From: Halomicrobium katesii DSM 19301
Lineage (GTDB): Archaea; Halobacteriota; Halobacteria; Halobacteriales; Haloarculaceae
Direction: 5' to 3'
DNA length: 49,400 bases
Assembly (NCBI RefSeq): GCF_000379085.1
Contig: NZ_KB905378.1
Location: forward strand, 2,697,542-2,746,941
Under the pieces are notes generated by a model. That model saw only the letters and a list, made by a program, of their open reading frames with translations. It had not been told where the DNA came from and did not search any database. Made by a program: the position numbers and the translations under genes. Below are positions 1 through 8,413 of this stretch, in pieces; the first letter of the stretch is position 1; every line of letters begins with the position of its first letter.

Positions 1-215
1 GCCAGCGCCGGGCCGAGCCGCTCCAGACAGGTCGCGGCCGCGTCGTCGTCACAGACGCGCTCGACGAAGCGCGCGTCGTCGTCCTCGGGAACACCGGTCT
101 GGCAGGGCTTGACCGCGGTCGCGTCGATCCCGTCACGGCGCAGCCAGCCCGTGATGCCGGCCGTGAGGACCGTCTTGCCGACGCCGGTGTCCGTGCCGAC
201 CACGAACAGGCTCAC
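1..215 (-). CDS. bioD: Dethiobiotin synthetase BioD, partial (C-terminus beyond window edge)
   Basis: ATP-dependent closure of the ureido ring on 7,8-diaminopelargonate (DAPA), the step before biotin synthase. Reading from a GTG at 215 gives SLFVVGTDTGVGKTVLTAG, with the BioD P-loop GTDTGVGKT, followed by VKPCQTG, the conserved substrate-binding Lys segment. The GTG overlaps the bioF stop (GTGA arrangement), so this is the fourth gene of the biotin operon and is probably translationally coupled. About 71 residues are visible; BioD proteins are usually 210-240 residues, so roughly two thirds lies outside the window. No ATG is available in this frame close to the junction, which is why GTG is chosen. 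Confidence 0.88.
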   Translation of the reverse strand, partial: MSLFVVGTDTGVGKTVLTAGITGWLRRDGIDATAVKPCQTGVPEDDDARFVERVCDDDAAATCLERLGPAL

Positions 216-1411
216 AACAGCACACACTCCGTTCCGGCACGCTCGAAGGCGTCGAGACAGCGGTCGATCGCCGCCTCGTCGTGGGTCGCCATCGGCGCGA
301 TCCGGAGCCGCGATCGGCCGGCTGGGACGGTCGGCGGCCTGATCGCCGGTGCGACGATGCCCCGGTCGCGGACGGCCGTCGCGAGTGCCATCGCGTCCTC
401 TCGGTGGCCGACCACCACCGGGAGGATGTGCGTGTCGCCAAGCACCTCGAACCCGGCGGCTTCGAGGCCGTCCCGGAGCCGCTCGACGTTCTCCCAGAGC
501 CGCTCCCGTCGAGACCCCTCGCGGGCGACCCGGAGCGCCTCGCGTGCCGCTCCGGCGGCCGGCGGTGCGAGTCCGGTCGAGAAGACGAACGTCCGGGCCT
601 CGTTGAGCAGGAACTCGATCAGCGTCTCCGCACCGGCGACGTAGCCGCCCTGTGCGGCCAGCGCCTTCGAGAGGGTCCCGAGCTGTACGTCGATCCGGTC
701 GCTCACGCCCTGTGCCTGGACGACACCGCCACCGTCGGCACCGACGACACCGGTCGCGTGGGCTTCGTCGACCATCACCCACGCGCCGTGGCGCTCGGCC
801 GCGTCACAGATGTCGGACAGCGGCGCGCGGTCGCCGTCCATAGAGAACACGCTGTCGGTGAGGACGAGCCACGACTCGCCGTCGGCGTCGCCGCTTCGAG
901 CGTCCATCCGCCGCGCGAGATCCGCGGGGTCACAGTGGTCGTAGACCACCGTCTCGCCGGCCCCGATCCGACAGCCGTCGACGATGCTGGCGTGGTTCAG
1001 CTCGTCGGAGAACACCACGTCCGGAGCGAGCGCGTCGATCACACCGACGTTTGCAGCGTAGCCAGACGAAAACACGAGCGCGCGCTCCGCTCCCTTGCTG
1101 TCTGCGAGGTCGCGTTCCAGGGCTCGATGGAGCGTCGTATCCCCCGTGACGAGCCGGGACGCGCCGGCACCGGTGCCGATCGACCGTGCCGCGGTCTCGG
1201 CCGCTCGCTGGACCCGTCCGTCGTCGGCCAGTCCGAGGTAGTTGTTCGCGGCGAAGACCAGCTCCGGATCGCCGAAGTCGGCGGTTCCACCGCCCGGATC
1301 GTCGGCCAACCGGGTCCGGCCGGCGACCGATTCAGCCGGGTTCAGGTGGCGTCGCAGGCCGCGCTCCTCGCGCTGTTCGAGCCGTCCCCCGAGCGAAAAT
1401 CCGTGTGTCAT
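212..1411 (-). CDS. bioF: 8-amino-7-oxononanoate synthase (KAPA synthase)
   Basis: PLP enzyme of the alpha-oxoamine synthase family that condenses pimeloyl thioester with alanine to give KAPA, the first ring-assembly step of biotin synthesis. The 399 residues match the usual family length. The PLP Schiff-base lysine is K249 in the GTLSKAL segment, D215 in DEAHATG would contact the pyridine nitrogen, and H140 lies in the DELNHAS motif. Its ATG shares one base with the stop codon of the upstream BioU-like gene (TGATG), and its stop overlaps the bioD GTG. The tight packing fits a single bioB-bioU-bioF-bioD transcript. A related aminolevulinate or 2-amino-3-ketobutyrate ligase activity is unlikely given this context. 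Confidence 0.93.
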   Translation of the reverse strand: MTHGFSLGGRLEQREERGLRRHLNPAESVAGRTRLADDPGGGTADFGDPELVFAANNYLGLADDGRVQRAAETAARSIGTGAGASRLVTGDTTLHRALERDLADSKGAERALVFSSGYAANVGVIDALAPDVVFSDELNHASIVDGCRIGAGETVVYDHCDPADLARRMDARSGDADGESWLVLTDSVFSMDGDRAPLSDICDAAERHGAWVMVDEAHATGVVGADGGGVVQAQGVSDRIDVQLGTLSKALAAQGGYVAGAETLIEFLLNEARTFVFSTGLAPPAAGAAREALRVAREGSRRERLWENVERLRDGLEAAGFEVLGDTHILPVVVGHREDAMALATAVRDRGIVAPAIRPPTVPAGRSRLRIAPMATHDEAAIDRCLDAFERAGTECVLL

Positions 1412-2475
1412 CAGAACGTCGGCATCAGTTCTGCCGGCCCGTAGACGCCGTAGTCGCCCGCGCGATTTCGCGACACGGCGGCCTTCAGGTAGCCGATCGC
1501 GGGGCCGTTGACGTTGGCTTCCATGCTCGTCGCGTCGTCGAGCCGGACGGTGTTGGTCCCCGTCTCGCCGTCGAAGGTCCTGCCGGTCACGCTGACGGTC
1601 GTCGTCGTCGGCTTCTCGTCCTGACGCACGTCGAGAATCCCGCCGACGGTCACGTCCTCGGCGTCACAGACGCCGGCCCGCTCCAGCAACACGTCGTCGG
1701 CGTGTTCCATGTCGTCGAACACCAGGCGACCGTCGCGCTCGTCGATCAGCGCCTCGATCTCCACCTCGCTCATCTCGCGGGCCGACTCGATGTCGTAGCC
1801 GTCGAGGTGGGCGATGTCCTCTCGGACGGTGCCGCGGTTGTCCTCGTAGCCCGACTTCAGGCCGACGCCCCACCAGATATCGACGGACTCGATCTCGACG
1901 AACGACTGGGCGGCAAGCGCCGCCGCCCCGGTGAGCAGCCCCGGCGTCGCACCGGCTCCACAGACGAACGTGATGCCGGCGTCGACGAGTCGTTGCTCGC
2001 GGTCTTCCAGCATCCCGATCACGCGCGAGCGTTTGAGCACGTCGATCAGGACGCCCCCGTAGTCGGCGTCTGCGAACCGCTGGGCGACCCGTGGGATGAA
2101 GTCGTGCTCCAGGTTGGGCAGCGCCATCAGGACCGCGTCGATCTCGTCGGCCTCGGCGATCACGTCGTCGATCGGCGTCTCGGTCTCCCGGCCCTGGTCG
2201 CTGGCGACGATCCCCGCCTGCTCGCCGTGCTGTTTGACGCCGCCGGCCGCCGCCCCGCCGTCTGGGGCCACGTCTCGCTCGTCTGACGGCCCGCTCGCGA
2301 TGTTGCCCTCGGTGGCGTCGAGCAGTTCGTCCACGTCGAGCCCGTCGCCGTCGATCGCGACCCCGTTGCGATCACACGCCGCGACGGGCGTGAGGCCGTC
2401 TCTGTGGGTCGCGACTTCGAGCGTTCGTCTGCCGATACCACCCGTTCCGAGTACTGCGAATCGAATGTCGTCCAT
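1411..2475 (-). CDS. bioU: Rossmann-fold oxidoreductase in the biotin operon; BioU-like DAPA synthase candidate
   Basis: A 354-residue NAD(P)-binding protein of the saccharopine/homoserine dehydrogenase-like type, with a glycine-rich dinucleotide motif at the N-terminus (VLGTGGIG, residues 8-15). It lies between bioB and bioF with gaps of 4 nt and -1 nt. That is where bioA, which makes DAPA from KAPA, might be expected, and no bioA is in the window. Cyanobacterial BioU replaces BioA by using the epsilon-amino group of an active-site lysine, and BioU relatives are reported in haloarchaea. A candidate lysine is K148 in DVLKRSR. The start at 2475 (MDDIRFAV) removes 57 non-conserved Arg/Ser-rich residues of the longer open frame and sits right behind the bioB stop. 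The BioU call rests on context and fold, not on an alignment. Confidence 0.65.
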   Translation of the reverse strand: MDDIRFAVLGTGGIGRRTLEVATHRDGLTPVAACDRNGVAIDGDGLDVDELLDATEGNIASGPSDERDVAPDGGAAAGGVKQHGEQAGIVASDQGRETETPIDDVIAEADEIDAVLMALPNLEHDFIPRVAQRFADADYGGVLIDVLKRSRVIGMLEDREQRLVDAGITFVCGAGATPGLLTGAAALAAQSFVEIESVDIWWGVGLKSGYEDNRGTVREDIAHLDGYDIESAREMSEVEIEALIDERDGRLVFDDMEHADDVLLERAGVCDAEDVTVGGILDVRQDEKPTTTTVSVTGRTFDGETGTNTVRLDDATSMEANVNGPAIGYLKAAVSRNRAGDYGVYGPAELMPTF

Positions 2476-2479
2476 GGTG

Positions 2480-3607
2480 TCAGTCTCCGGATTCCGCTTC
2501 GCTGGTCGCCGTCCCCGCCGCCGTCTCGACGACGCCGTCGGGATCGGCAGCGTCGTTGCCGCGCTCCTTGACTGCCGCCGGGTCGAACTCGTTTTCGGCC
2601 ATGTTCGGCTCCAGTCCGGCCCGCTCGACGGTCTCGATGTCGTCACCGGGCGACTGGCCGTCCGTCGTCAGGTAGTCGCCGGTGAGCATCCCGTCGGCTC
2701 CCGCCTCGAACGGGAGATGCTGTTCGTCTTCGTCAAGGTTGACCTCCCGGCCGCCGGTGAGTCGGACCCGTGCCTCGGGGTGGAGGAATCGGTACACTGC
2801 GATCGTCTCGACGATCTCCTCGGTCGTGATGTCGGCCGTCCCGTTCAGCTTCTCCGAGAGGGGCGTCCCGGCGACCGGATTGAGGATGTTGACCGGGAGC
2901 GAGGAGACGCCGATGTCCTGGAGGGCGACCGCGGCGTCGACGCGATCCGCCGGGGACTCGCCCATTCCCAGAATCACGCCGGCACAGAGGTCCATGCCCG
3001 CCTCCTTGGCGACTTCCAGGGTCGCCACGCGGTCCTCGAAGCTGTGGGAGTCGACGATCTCGGGGAAGAAGCGCGGCGAGGTCTCGATGTTGTGATTGTA
3101 GTGGTTGAGCCCCTCCTCGGCCAGGATGGCCGCTTCCTCCTCCGTGAGGATGCCGAGACTCGCGTCGACCTCCACGGCCGTCTCGTCGCGGACCAGCCTG
3201 ATCGCTCGCAGGACTTCCTGCCACTCCTCGGGGCGGTGCTCTTTCGAGACGCCCTTCTCGGCGACGACGATCCCGAAGCGCTGGGCACCGTCGCGTTCGG
3301 CGCGCTTGGCCGCGGCGAGGATCTCCTCGGGGTCGAGGAAGCCGTAGTTTTCGATCCCGGTGTCGAAGTGGACCGACTGAGCGCAGAAGCCACAGTCCTC
3401 GGCGCAGTTGCCGGCCTTCGCGTTCACGATCGAGCAGGCGTCGACGGTCCCGTCACCGAACTGTGACCGGACGTAGTCGGCCCCCGCTGCGAGTTCGCCG
3501 ACGGGCTGGGCCAGCAGCGCGAGCCCGTCGCGGCGATCCAACTGTTCGCCGTCGATCACGCGGGCGACAGCGTCGTCGATCGTTCGGTTACCTGTCTCGT
3601 AAACCAC
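2480..3607 (-). CDS. bioB: Biotin synthase (radical SAM)
   Basis: Converts dethiobiotin to biotin by inserting sulfur. It carries a radical-SAM [4Fe-4S] motif with C68, C72 and C75 (CAEDCGFC), the downstream YNHNIET segment and the late RLTGGRE segment typical of BioB. At 375 residues it has a somewhat long, acidic haloarchaeal C-terminal tail. The start is GTG at 3607: an ATG two bases away is out of frame, and a TATA-like box is centred about 28 nt upstream, consistent with a leaderless message. It is the first gene of the operon and is followed after 4 nt by the BioU-like gene. Confidence 0.93.
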   Translation of the reverse strand: MVYETGNRTIDDAVARVIDGEQLDRRDGLALLAQPVGELAAGADYVRSQFGDGTVDACSIVNAKAGNCAEDCGFCAQSVHFDTGIENYGFLDPEEILAAAKRAERDGAQRFGIVVAEKGVSKEHRPEEWQEVLRAIRLVRDETAVEVDASLGILTEEEAAILAEEGLNHYNHNIETSPRFFPEIVDSHSFEDRVATLEVAKEAGMDLCAGVILGMGESPADRVDAAVALQDIGVSSLPVNILNPVAGTPLSEKLNGTADITTEEIVETIAVYRFLHPEARVRLTGGREVNLDEDEQHLPFEAGADGMLTGDYLTTDGQSPGDDIETVERAGLEPNMAENEFDPAAVKERGNDAADPDGVVETAAGTATSEAESGD

Positions 3608-3630
3608 ATGCTAGGTGGCAGTTGACGGGA

Positions 3631-3640
3631 CCTTATAGGT
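3631..3640 (-). promoter_or_regulatory. Core promoter of the biotin operon
   Basis: On the minus strand the sequence ACCTATAAGG is a good archaeal TATA box centred about 28 nt before the bioB GTG. That spacing places transcription initiation at or next to the start codon. The box is part of a short palindrome (ACCTATAAGGT). No convincing biotin-repressor operator is recognised. Confidence 0.6.
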
Positions 3641-3719
3641 TCGGGTCGCGGGGAGCGACCGTCGTTCCGGGCGATCGATCGCGGATCACCGCCGAGAGCG
3701 TCGTCCACTCGCCGCAGTG

Positions 3720-3768
3720 TCGGACGGACTGTGAGAGATCCGGTAAATTCCTACAACCGTCCGTATCA
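3720..3768. repeat. Shortened copy of the 79-bp palindromic element (family 1), at the thiC stop codon
   Basis: Positions 3740-3765 match the right arm of the complete 15525-15603 copy: CCGGTAAATTCCTACAAC followed by CGTCCGTA. The left part is reduced to about 20 bp that only resembles the left tip (CGGACGGACTGTGAG), so the central hairpin is missing. The right edge CCGTA is followed by TCA at 3766-3768, which is the thiC stop codon TGA read on the minus strand. No matching TCA is seen on the left side, in keeping with a decayed or internally deleted copy. Confidence 0.7.
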
Positions 3769-5196
3769 GTCGTCGTCGCCGACGACTGTCGGTCGACCCT
3801 CGTGGTGGTGCAACTCGGCGTCGCTGTCGTGGGTGCCGACCGGCGGTTGGTTCACCGACGCGGCGGCCGATCCTTCGAGGTCGGTCTCGTCGGCGATCGA
3901 CGCCATCTCGTCGCCCTCCCGCGCGTCCTGATCGATCCGCATCGAGCAGAACTCGACGCCACACATCGAACAGAAGCGGGCGTCCTTGTAGTTGTCACCC
4001 GGCAGCGTCTTGTCGTGGTAGGCCTTCGCGCGCTCGGGGTCGAGCGCGAGCTCGAACTGCTCCGACCAGTCGAACGCGTACCGGGCTTCCGAGAGGGCGT
4101 CGTCCCAGTCGCTGGCCCCCTCGCGCCCGTTGGCAACGTCGGCGGCGTGTGCGGCGATCCGGTAGGCCGCGAGCCCTTCGCGCACGTCCTCCCGTTCTGG
4201 CAGGCCGAGGTGCTCTTTGGGCGTGACGTAACACAGCATCGCCGCGCCCGCGCGTCCGGCCTCCGTCGCGCCGATCGCGCTGGTGATGTGGTCGTAGCCC
4301 GGCGCGATGTCGGTCACCAGCGGGCCGAGGACGTAAAAGGGCGCGCCGTCACAGACCTCCTGCTGGCGCTCGACGTTGTCCGCGACCTCGTCCATGGGCA
4401 CGTGGCCCGGTCCCTCGACCATCACCTGGACGCCCTCGTCCCACGCTTTTCGGGTCAGTTCGCCCAGGGTGTCCAGCTCTGCGAACTGCGCCTCGTCGCT
4501 CGCGTCTGCGATGCAGCCGGGCCGCAGGCCGTCGCCGAGACTGAAGGTCACGTCGTGTTCACGGAAGATCTCGCAGATCTCCTCGTATTTCGTGTAGAGG
4601 GGGTTCTGCATCCCGTTTTCCTCCATCCACTTGGCCATGATCGATCCGCCGCGAGAGACGATCCCGGTCTTGCGGCCGTCGGTCAGCGGGAGGTGTTCCA
4701 TCAGCACGCCCGCGTGGATCGTCATGTAGTCGACGCCCTGCTCGGCCTGTTTCTCGATCACGTCCAGCAGGAGCTCGTGGGTGATCTCCTCGGGGCTGCC
4801 CGCTCGCTTGACGGCCTCGTAGATCGGGACCGTCCCGACTGGAACCGGCGAATGCTCGACGTTTGCCTCGCGGATCTCGTCTAAGTTCGCGCCCGTCGAG
4901 AGGTCCATCACCGTGTCCGCGCCGTAGTGGACCGCGGTGTGGAGCTTCTCCAGTTCGCCGTCGAGGTCGCTCGTCTCCTCGCTGTTGCCGATGTTGGCGT
5001 TGACCTTCGTCGAGAACTCCCGGCCGATGATCATCGGGTCGAGCGTCTCGTGGCTTCGGTTGGCCGGGATCACCGCCTGTCCGTCCGCGACCTGCTTGCG
5101 GACGAACTCGGCGTCGACGGTCTCGCGCTCTGCGATCCGTTCCATCGCCGGCGTGATCTCTCCGTCCCGTGCGCGCTGGAGCTGGGTCCGCGTCAT
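3766..5196 (-). CDS. thiC: Phosphomethylpyrimidine synthase ThiC
   Basis: Radical-SAM enzyme that rearranges 5-aminoimidazole ribotide into HMP phosphate, the pyrimidine half of thiamine. The 476 residues include NRSHETLDP, the [14 protein letters not shown] segment and the C-terminal cluster motif CX2CX4C at C409, C412 and C417, all typical of ThiC. The last 50 or so residues form an acidic, His-containing tail (AELHHHEG). The ATG lies about 28 nt from a strong TATA box with an operator-like palindrome in between. The stop codon coincides with the edge of a shortened family 1 palindrome. It is transcribed alone, with the biotin operon downstream on the same strand. Confidence 0.95.
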   Translation of the reverse strand: MTRTQLQRARDGEITPAMERIAERETVDAEFVRKQVADGQAVIPANRSHETLDPMIIGREFSTKVNANIGNSEETSDLDGELEKLHTAVHYGADTVMDLSTGANLDEIREANVEHSPVPVGTVPIYEAVKRAGSPEEITHELLLDVIEKQAEQGVDYMTIHAGVLMEHLPLTDGRKTGIVSRGGSIMAKWMEENGMQNPLYTKYEEICEIFREHDVTFSLGDGLRPGCIADASDEAQFAELDTLGELTRKAWDEGVQVMVEGPGHVPMDEVADNVERQQEVCDGAPFYVLGPLVTDIAPGYDHITSAIGATEAGRAGAAMLCYVTPKEHLGLPEREDVREGLAAYRIAAHAADVANGREGASDWDDALSEARYAFDWSEQFELALDPERAKAYHDKTLPGDNYKDARFCSMCGVEFCSMRIDQDAREGDEMASIADETDLEGSAAASVNQPPVGTHDSDAELHHHEGRPTVVGDDD

Positions 5197-5203
5197 AGAT
5201 AAG

Positions 5204-5227
5204 CTAGTTATATCACTAGATTATAAA
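5204..5227 (-). promoter_or_regulatory. thiC promoter with overlapping inverted-repeat operator candidate
   Basis: The TATA box (TTTATAA on the minus strand, 5221-5227) is centred about 28 nt from the thiC ATG, implying a leaderless transcript and no room for a riboswitch. Between the box and the start lies CTAGTTATATCACTAG (5204-5219), an inverted repeat with perfect CTAGT/ACTAG half-sites. Its position would let a bound protein block transcription initiation. In Haloferax, thiC is known to be controlled by the regulator ThiR; assigning this site to a ThiR-like protein is inference. Confidence 0.55.
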
Positions 5228-5284
5228 AGTTCCCAGTCTCGTCAGTAGGGCCGTCGCCCCGACGAGAACGAACGCTGGCCGCCG

Positions 5285-6076
5285 TCAACGGTCGCCCGGC
5301 CGACCGACTCGTTCGACGAACTCCTCGCCGTCCAGTTCGCTCACCAGTGCGGGCTTTCGAGTCATGTAGTCGGACCCCTCCGAGACTGCGAAGCGCTCGG
5401 CCACGGCCGAGTCGAGGTAGTACCCGCCGGAACCGTCCGGGCGGTCGCGGTACTCGCTCAGCCGAATCGGATCGCGCTCGAAGAGCCCACCGGGCGTCCG
5501 GCCGTCGAGCAACACGAGCCGCTTGTCGTCGTAGAAGGGGACGCCCTCGACGGCGCGCTTCGCGTGGGCGTTCTCGGGGTGGCGCGCGAGCTTCTCACGC
5601 TTCAGGTCGGTCGGATCGCCCGGTTCGATCACGGTACGTCCCTCAACGGTGAAGTAGCCGACGAGATAGCGGTGCTTGCGTTCCGACCGCTCCTCGACCA
5701 GCGAGGTGTAGAACGCCACCACGTCGTCCTCGCCGAGGCCTGAGAGCCGCGAGACGTACTGCCCGAACCCCTCGCGGTGCTCGCCGTAGGTCATCGCCTC
5801 GAAGTTGGGGTCGCGGTGCAGCGGCCAGTCCGCAACGGCCTCGTCGCGAACCGTCTCGGCGCTCCCGTCCTCCGGGTAGGTGTCGAGGCGGTCGGTCAGC
5901 TCCGCGGCGATCCGGTCGTCGTAGCGCAGCGCCCAGCTGCCGTAGGTCTCTGACTCGTCGGTGTCGGGCGTCTTCTCCGGAATCGGGACGTATTCGAAGC
6001 GGCCGTCCGGGTACAGCGGCGCGTGGGCGTTGACGTTGCTGTCGTCGGCTCCGACGCCGGCAAAGACGACTGTCAT
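5285..6076 (-). CDS. Nmad3-like putative nucleotide modification-associated protein
   Basis: A 263-residue soluble acidic protein. The N-terminus MTVVFAGVGADDSNVNAH, followed by PLYPDGRFEYVPIPE, resembles the Nmad3 family (nucleotide modification-associated domain 3), which was predicted from genome context to take part in base modification. The biochemical activity of that family is not established. The start at 6076 is preferred over the longer open frame because the conserved-looking sequence begins there. It is the last gene of a minus-strand cluster with a RAD55-like gene (45 nt upstream) and a MinD-like ATPase. The family call is from memory of the N-terminal pattern; otherwise it is a conserved hypothetical. 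Confidence 0.55.
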   Translation of the reverse strand: MTVVFAGVGADDSNVNAHAPLYPDGRFEYVPIPEKTPDTDESETYGSWALRYDDRIAAELTDRLDTYPEDGSAETVRDEAVADWPLHRDPNFEAMTYGEHREGFGQYVSRLSGLGEDDVVAFYTSLVEERSERKHRYLVGYFTVEGRTVIEPGDPTDLKREKLARHPENAHAKRAVEGVPFYDDKRLVLLDGRTPGGLFERDPIRLSEYRDRPDGSGGYYLDSAVAERFAVSEGSDYMTRKPALVSELDGEEFVERVGRPGDR

Positions 6077-6121
6077 CGTCGACACTGGGCGGCGGGTCGG
6101 CAAATGAACTCCGGTGGCCGG

Positions 6122-6761
6122 TCACGCGATGTCTCGGGACGTGTCGATGCTGACCTGTTCGACCAGATCGAGCTTGATCACGTCCGAGGGGGCGCGGCCG
6201 CCGCGGAACTTCGGAATCGCCAGCCTGTTCTCGACTTCGTCGCCGGAGACGGTGGTGTCGAGCTGGAAGACGACGTCCGCGAAGTGCTCGGTCGTGTCTC
6301 GCAACGACGCGACCTCGCGGCCGTCCAGACAGTGGAGGATGGCGATGCTGCCCGTGTTGACGATGTGTGTCTGCAGGTCGTTCATGAAGGCACGGAACCG
6401 GGAGTGTGGTTCCTGGGCCTCCAGCACGTCGAGCGGGTCGACGATCAGGTTCGACGTCTCCGGGAGCGCACTGACCAGTTTGCCGGCGTTGTCCAGCGGC
6501 GCTTCGCCCGAGATGTGTCGCACCGTCGGGTCGCCGGTCTCTGCCGGGGTCTGCCGGGGTCTGCTCGATGCTCGCCTGCACCGCGGTGGCCGTTCGATCC
6601 AGCGAGAGCCAGAGCGTCCCCCGCGTCGCGGTCAACTCGTACAGAAACAGCTCTGCCTGGCTCGCTGGATCCGCCGTCAGGGCCACGATGCTTCCCTCCG
6701 GGATTCCCCCATCCAGTTTGCGGTCGAGAACGTCGATCCCCGTCCGCAGACGATTCACCAT
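6122..6761 (-). pseudogene. RAD55/KaiC-like RecA-fold protein, frameshifted by a 10-bp tandem duplication
   Basis: The frame from ATG 6761 starts MVNRLRTGIDVLDRKLDGGI, a typical KaiC/RAD55 opening, and runs to SIEQTPAD. It then leaves the conserved frame. The rest (VRHISGEAPLDNAGKLVSAL, then SNLIVDPLDVLE as a Walker B-like strand, ending SIDTSRDIA) is in another frame down to 6122. At 6541-6560 the 10-mer CTGCCGGGGT occurs twice in tandem. Removing one copy joins the two halves in frame as EQTPAETGDPTVRHIS and gives a 209-residue protein. The P-loop position (ALTADPASQ) lacks GKT, so even the restored protein may not bind ATP normally. It lies 28 nt after the MinD-like gene. Confidence 0.8.
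6541..6560. repeat. 10-bp perfect tandem duplication inside the RAD55-like gene
   Basis: CTGCCGGGGT is present twice back to back, followed by a partial third unit (CTGC). The extra 10 bp changes the reading frame. A short tandem repeat like this can arise and revert by replication slippage. Confidence 0.9.
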
Positions 6762-6789
6762 GCCACTGTGAGATACGCCCCGACACGAA

Positions 6790-7416
6790 TTAAATATTCC
6801 GTTCGACCACTTCGTCGACGACGCGGTCGTACCGTGCCGCCACGGTCCCGTCGGTCAGCGGCGCTGTCACGTCCGGAACGTGGGCCAGCGTCTGGCAGCC
6901 CAGCAGCGGTTCCGGCTCGATCTGGCCCGCGCTTCGGGTCACCACCGAACCGAGGACGCGAGTCCCCAGCGTGCGAGCCATGGCCGCGGTCTTCGCTGCG
7001 TCTTCGAGACTCTCCGGCGTGGCCGTCGAGACGACGACGACCGCGTCGGCCGCGCGCAACGCGGTCGCCACGACCGGCGACGCGCCGGCCGGCGTATCGA
7101 CGACGACCGGCCGCGGCGTCGCGGCCAACTGCTCCAGGGTCGTTTCGAGTGCCCCGACGCCGCCACGACCCGCCGGCAGCACCTCGACGCCGGGCAACTC
7201 CACGGCCGAGTGCGTGACTTCGTCGAGGGACGCTCCGTCCTCGTAGGCACCGATGCCCGGCCGTGGGCACGTTCCGGCGACGAGGTGCAGGTCCGGCATG
7301 TCACAGTCGCCGTCGACGGCGATCGGAGGAGGCCCCTCGCCCGCCAGCCCGCGAGCGAGACACGCCGTCGTCGTGGTCTTTCCCGACCCGCCCTTCCCGC
7401 CTGCGATCGCGAGCAT
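6790..7416 (-). CDS. MinD/ParA-family ATPase
   Basis: A 208-residue deviant-Walker P-loop ATPase. [20 protein letters not shown] (residues 1-20) carries the signature lysine of the MinD/ParA/Mrp group before the GKT, and VVVDTPAG is the Walker B/switch region. Such proteins form ATP-dependent dimers that position cargo or regulate partners; this short haloarchaeal form has no assigned role. The start at 7416 gives the P-loop directly at the N-terminus, as in relatives. It is divergent from pyrB with only 82 nt between the starts, and leads a cluster with the broken RAD55-like gene and the Nmad3-like gene. Confidence 0.85.
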   Translation of the reverse strand: MLAIAGGKGGSGKTTTTACLARGLAGEGPPPIAVDGDCDMPDLHLVAGTCPRPGIGAYEDGASLDEVTHSAVELPGVEVLPAGRGGVGALETTLEQLAATPRPVVVDTPAGASPVVATALRAADAVVVVSTATPESLEDAAKTAAMARTLGTRVLGSVVTRSAGQIEPEPLLGCQTLAHVPDVTAPLTDGTVAARYDRVVDEVVERNI

Positions 7417-7498
7417 GGCGGGGCCTGTCTCGTCATCCGTCTTGAACGCTCGGGACGGTTCGGGAGATTCAAGGCCGTCGCGGCCACGGTACCTATCG

Positions 7499-8413
7499 AT
7501 GCGCCAGGACCACATCATCAGCGCCAAACAGCTCTCCCGCCGGGACATTGAGGCGGTGCTGGACCGCGCTGCCGAGATCGCGGCGGATCCGTCGGCCTAC
7601 GCGGACCGACACGAGGGGTCCCTGCTCGGCCTCCTCTTTTTCGAACCCAGCACGCGGACGAAGATGAGTTTCAGTGCCGCAATGAAACGCCTCGGCGGCG
7701 ACATCGTCGACATGGGCACGGTCGAGTCCTCCAGCGTCAAGAAAGGCGAGTCGCTGGCAGACACCGTCCGCGTCGTCGAGGGCTACGCCGACGCGCTCGT
7801 CTTGCGCCACCCGAGCGAGGGCGCGGCCCAGATGGCCAGCGAGTTCGTCGACGCGCCGCTGATCAACGCGGGCGACGGTGCCGGCCAGCACCCGACACAG
7901 ACGCTCCTGGACCTGTACACGATCCGCGAGAACGCCGGCTTCGACGACCTCTCGATCGGGATCATGGGCGACCTGAAGTACGGTCGCACCGTCCACTCGC
8001 TGGCACACGCCCTGACCGTCTTCGACGCTCGCCAGCACTTCGTCAGCCCCGAGAGCCTCCAACTGCCCCGCTCGGTGCGGTACGACCTCCACGAGTCCGG
8101 CGCGGAGGTCCGCGAGCACACCGACCTCGACGACGTGCTGTCGGAACTGGACGTTCTCTACGTCACCCGGATCCAGAAAGAGCGGTTCCCCGACGAGAGC
8201 GAGTACCACGAGGTCGCCGGGGAGTACCAGATCGACGCGGCGACGATCCGCGAGCACAACGAGGATCTGACGGTCATGCACCCGCTCCCGCGGGTCGACG
8301 AGATCGACCACGACGTGGACGAACTCGACGGCGCACAGTACTTCCAGCAGGCACACAACGGCGTCCCCGTCCGGATGGCGCTCCTGGACATGGTCCTGGA
8401 GGAATCACGATGA
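7499..8413 (+). CDS. pyrB: Aspartate carbamoyltransferase catalytic subunit
   Basis: Transfers the carbamoyl group to aspartate in pyrimidine synthesis. The 304 residues show the carbamoyl-phosphate loop FEPSTRTK (residues 48-55), [19 protein letters not shown], the GDLKYGRT segment and HPLPRVDEI near the C-terminus. The start at 7499 is chosen because [14 protein letters not shown] aligns with the family N-terminus; the longer frame reads back into the divergent MinD gene. The stop overlaps the pyrI start (ATGA), so the two subunits are translationally coupled. Confidence 0.96.
   Translation: MRQDHIISAKQLSRRDIEAVLDRAAEIAADPSAYADRHEGSLLGLLFFEPSTRTKMSFSAAMKRLGGDIVDMGTVESSSVKKGESLADTVRVVEGYADALVLRHPSEGAAQMASEFVDAPLINAGDGAGQHPTQTLLDLYTIRENAGFDDLSIGIMGDLKYGRTVHSLAHALTVFDARQHFVSPESLQLPRSVRYDLHESGAEVREHTDLDDVLSELDVLYVTRIQKERFPDESEYHEVAGEYQIDAATIREHNEDLTVMHPLPRVDEIDHDVDELDGAQYFQQAHNGVPVRMALLDMVLEESR

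Noticed and set aside
3463-4884. A 473-residue plus-strand open frame opposite thiC and the bioB start
   Set aside because: It crosses two real genes on the other strand and a promoter region and has no recognisable motif.
6541-6560. Programmed frameshift signal in the RAD55-like gene
   Set aside because: The site is a 10-bp tandem duplication, not a slippery heptamer with downstream structure. Simple duplication explains the frame change.
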